DNA of 7,879 nucleotides. Origin: an uncultured Ruminococcus sp. Lineage in GTDB: Bacteria; Bacillota; Clostridia; Oscillospirales; Acutalibacteraceae. Location: the NCBI GenBank assembly GCA_902767175.1, contig CACXGH010000066.1:1-7879 (forward strand), written 5' to 3'. Under the pieces are notes generated by a model. That model did not search any database, was not told the origin of the DNA, and worked only from the letters and a program-made list of their open reading frames with translations. Of the stretch, positions 6,342-7,879 are shown in pieces. How positions within the stretch are numbered: the first letter of the stretch is position 1; each line of letters starts with the position of its first letter. The position numbers were made by a program, and so were the translations under genes.

Positions 6342-6428
6342 CACACTTATATTGACCTATGAACTAAAGGCGCAGCGATAAGCTGCAGCATAATGTGTCC
6401 GGGAAAGCGAATCGACACCGGAGGCGCC

Positions 6429-6484
6429 CGCAGGAGCTAAAGCTCCACGACGTTTGTTGACGTCGTCGCTCGCTCCTTGTTTAA
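6429..6484. repeat. Dispersed GC-rich hairpin repeat, short copy
   Basis: This is the second copy of the element at 1-86: positions 6429-6476 match 1-48 with three substitutions, and 6477-6484 match 79-86. It lacks the 30-base internal segment 49-78 of the first copy. It contains the GGAGC/GCTCC hairpin and a perfect CGACGT/ACGTCG inverted repeat (6448-6453 with 6460-6465). It lies between the convergent kinase and zinc-ribbon genes, 14 bases past the stop of the latter, and has no T-run that would make it a terminator. Confidence 0.8.
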
Positions 6485-6488
6485 GCAG

Positions 6489-6502
6489 ACTGATTGATCA
6501 GT
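6489..6502. other. Palindrome over the stop codon of the minus-strand gene
   Basis: ACTGAT (6489-6494) and ATCAGT (6497-6502) are perfect complements separated by two bases, and the dyad covers the TGA stop of the minus-strand gene (6498-6500). The two-base loop is too tight for a full RNA stem, so any role would be as a DNA dyad. It may be chance. Confidence 0.3.
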
Positions 6503-7775
6503 ACCGTCTCTTAAGCTCCTCGAAATCAACTCCGAATTCAAAGGAGTTTCCCTCTTGTGCTGCAAAAATATCGGGATTTTGTCTGTTCTGGTATACATGG
6601 TCGTACATTGTTGATGCCTGAACAGTATAACCGTTTCCTGTGTAAGTGTTAACCTCGTTTATCATCTCTGAATTCCTTCGTGCTATACGGTCATGAGACG
6701 CTGCGCTGCCGGCGATTATCTGCTGCTGGATATTTGAAGTGTAGTTATTGGTATCGGATATGATCTTCTGCTGCCTGTCAAATGACTCGGAGCTTGCCTG
6801 ATGCATATTCATCATTGCTCCGCTCGCAACAGCCATTGCGTCGGCTCTTGCCTGCTGCATTCCGGGAAGGTAATCAAGAGAAGATATGATTTTCTGCAGC
6901 TCATTGAAGGCTGCATCAAAAACTCTTTCGGCAGCTATAAGATAATATTCACTCTGTATATCCCAGAAATGCTCCTCTGTCTGCTGATTTACCATCTGAG
7001 GCATCATTCTTGTGCCGAATACAGAGCCTATGGGTATCATCTGTAAGGCGGGGACAGTTGATATTCTCATCATTTCTGTTATTCGTGCCTGAACATATAC
7101 CTTCATACGCTGTCCGTCATGAGAAATACCTCTGTAGGTTTTGCCTGCCCAATTGCTTGAAACGTTCATAAACCCTTTGGATATGAATGCCTGTACAGCT
7201 TTGCTTTCCTGCATAAGCTCGTTATTGTCAGGAGCTTTTTCTTCTGAAAGAGAAAGATTATTAAGACCGCAGGTTCCGGCTGCCGCATCGCAGTACTGTG
7301 ATGCGGTCATATAAGACCTCAGTCGGCAGAATGAAGGATTGCGGCTGACGGCAGGCAGCTCAAGACAGCCCTGCATGGAGGCTGTCTGAGGGGAGTGATC
7401 AATGTGTTTATAGTATGTTTCGTCAAAGTAATAGATACTTGCAGAATTATCCGGAGCCTGAAATATGATTTTTACTACAAACGGATTGCTTATAATGTCA
7501 AATCTGTCGCCTGCAAGTGAACATTGATAGTGCCAATTTCTGGGAATATATGTTTTGATAACAGGTCTGCTGCGGATCGTTGGTTCATCAGGAACCGTGA
7601 GAAAGTCAACAACACCCCGTCCTTTTTGAGGCATAAGGATAGGAGACTGTGCGTTTGATGAAGCTCTCGGGTGCATTATGTAGCTTGTGCCGCAGAAGCT
7701 GCACTGTGCGGTCTCATGTATTTCGTCCCATATAAAGCTCCTGCTGCATTTGGGACACATAATTGTTTTAGACAT
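6498..7775 (-). CDS. Zinc-ribbon protein of unknown function
   Basis: I do not recognise a named family for the whole 425-residue protein. The N-terminus has a four-cysteine zinc ribbon, CPKC (7-10) and CSFC (25-28), followed by a Pro/Gln-containing linker (38-80). The middle (about 85-300) looks like a soluble alpha/beta region with scattered Cys (85, 137, 150, 162, 169). The C-terminal part (about 285-380) is helical and rich in Gln, Met, Ala and Ser. It ends with a pattern NTYTGNGYTVQASTMYDHVYQN (376-397, in two adjoining pieces), resembling the tails of some large uncharacterised bacterial proteins; that resemblance is from memory. No signal peptide or membrane span is seen, so a cytoplasmic location is likely. 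The ATG at 7775 is chosen because AGGAGG (plus-strand CCTCCT, 7782-7787) lies 6 bases upstream; the frame runs on to a GTG at 7871 through hairpin repeat DNA, which is implausible as coding. It is convergent with the kinase gene and flanked by repeats on both sides. Function is unknown. Confidence 0.8.
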   Translation of the reverse strand: MSKTIMCPKCSRSFIWDEIHETAQCSFCGTSYIMHPRASSNAQSPILMPQKGRGVVDFLTVPDEPTIRSRPVIKTYIPRNWHYQCSLAGDRFDIISNPFVVKIIFQAPDNSASIYYFDETYYKHIDHSPQTASMQGCLELPAVSRNPSFCRLRSYMTASQYCDAAAGTCGLNNLSLSEEKAPDNNELMQESKAVQAFISKGFMNVSSNWAGKTYRGISHDGQRMKVYVQARITEMMRISTVPALQMIPIGSVFGTRMMPQMVNQQTEEHFWDIQSEYYLIAAERVFDAAFNELQKIISSLDYLPGMQQARADAMAVASGAMMNMHQASSESFDRQQKIISDTNNYTSNIQQQIIAGSAASHDRIARRNSEMINEVNTYTGNGYTVQASTMYDHVYQNRQNPDIFAAQEGNSFEFGVDFEELKRRY

Positions 7776-7816
7776 ATTAAACCTCCTGTCCGCCTTATAA
7801 CAAGCGTCGATGTCCC

Positions 7817-7879
7817 CCGAGTCTCGCCTGCCGGCTCGGTCGGTGCTTCTGCCTTCGGCAGAGGTGTCCACCGGACACC
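7817..7879. repeat. GC-rich hairpin cluster at the window's right edge
   Basis: Three inverted repeats follow one another: CCGAG (7817-7821) with CTCGG (7835-7839); CTTCTGCC (7846-7853) with GGCAGAGG (7857-7864, one G-T pair) around TTC; and GGTGTCC (7863-7869) with GGACACC (7873-7879) around ACC. The last two share two bases and so compete. GTGTCC and CACCGGA also occur at 6395-6400 and 6416-6422 on the other side of the zinc-ribbon gene. The window ends at 7879, so the element may continue. It probably belongs to the genome's interspersed palindromic repeats; that is an inference. Confidence 0.55.

Larger units (their letters stand above)
6141..6428. other. Gene-free stretch between convergent genes
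   Basis: I see no coding region here. It contains a perfect 15-base palindrome TTATTTAgTAAATAA (6150-6164), GT-rich sequence (6169-6198), a bulged hairpin around ACACCGG/CCGTGT (about 6213-6231), the degenerate repeats listed separately (6256-6341), a GCAGC/GCTGC hairpin (6372-6386), and GTGTCC (6395-6400) with CACCGGA (6416-6422) just before the dispersed repeat. No convincing promoter or small RNA terminator was found. It reads as repeat-derived or decaying intergenic DNA. Confidence 0.6.

Noticed and set aside
6352..6380. TTGACC-based promoter for a small RNA in the gene-free stretch
   Set aside because: No acceptable -10 lies 16-18 bases downstream, and no terminator follows.
7794..7802. 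Extended -10 (minus-strand TGTTATAAG) for the zinc-ribbon gene
   Set aside because: Its predicted start would fall at the ribosome binding site, leaving almost no leader, and no -35 is present at the right distance.
7776..7871. N-terminal extension of the zinc-ribbon protein to a GTG at 7871
   Set aside because: The added 32 residues read through GC-rich hairpin repeats and are Arg/Asp/Ser-rich with no family look, while the ATG at 7775 has AGGAGG at ideal spacing directly before the CPKC motif.

Overview
The window looks like ordinary chromosome from a Gram-positive, moderately low-GC clostridial bacterium. Ruminococcus/Oscillospiraceae is my best guess. The support is strong AGGAGG-type ribosome binding sites, a TTG-initiated murA, the murA/YycJ-type hydrolase/rlmH gene set, a BcrA-type ABC exporter and a zinc-binding ROK glucokinase. 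The placement rests on recognising protein families and repeat style, not on a database search.

Layout from left to right. Positions 1-86 hold one copy of a GC-rich, hairpin-dense dispersed repeat. A short leader with a GGGCGGA/TCCGCCC hairpin precedes murA (208-1488, peptidoglycan precursor synthesis). A 112-base gap containing an uninterrupted 14-pair hairpin with a GAAA loop leads to a YycJ/WalJ-type metallo-beta-lactamase-fold hydrolase (1601-2392), followed closely by rlmH (2422-2901, 23S rRNA methylation). These three are probably one housekeeping transcription unit. A recognisable promoter near 2938-2967 then starts a two-gene ABC exporter operon: ATPase 3044-4009 and permease 4002-4817, which overlap by 8 bases. 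That operon ends at a strong intrinsic terminator (4827-4859). An AT-rich stretch with an extended -10 promoter (5062-5070) drives a ROK-family glucokinase-type sugar kinase (5111-6064), which ends at a second strong terminator (6101-6140).

Positions 6141-6497 have no gene. They hold short degenerate tandem repeats, several palindromes and a second copy of the dispersed repeat (6429-6484). Beyond this, on the minus strand and convergent with the kinase gene, is a 425-residue protein of unknown function (6498-7775) with an N-terminal four-cysteine zinc ribbon. Its upstream side (7817-7879) is another cluster of GC-rich hairpins, cut by the window edge.

Functionally the plus-strand genes are envelope and translation housekeeping, an exporter of the lantibiotic/bacitracin-resistance type, and glucose phosphorylation. 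I see no convincing new system. The items most worth a second look are the modular hairpin repeats bracketing the unknown zinc-ribbon gene, the GAAA hairpin between murA and the hydrolase, and the repeat-bearing region 6241-6345. Several upstream-extended open frames were shortened to starts with good ribosome binding sites: permease at 4002, kinase at 5111, zinc-ribbon protein at 7775.
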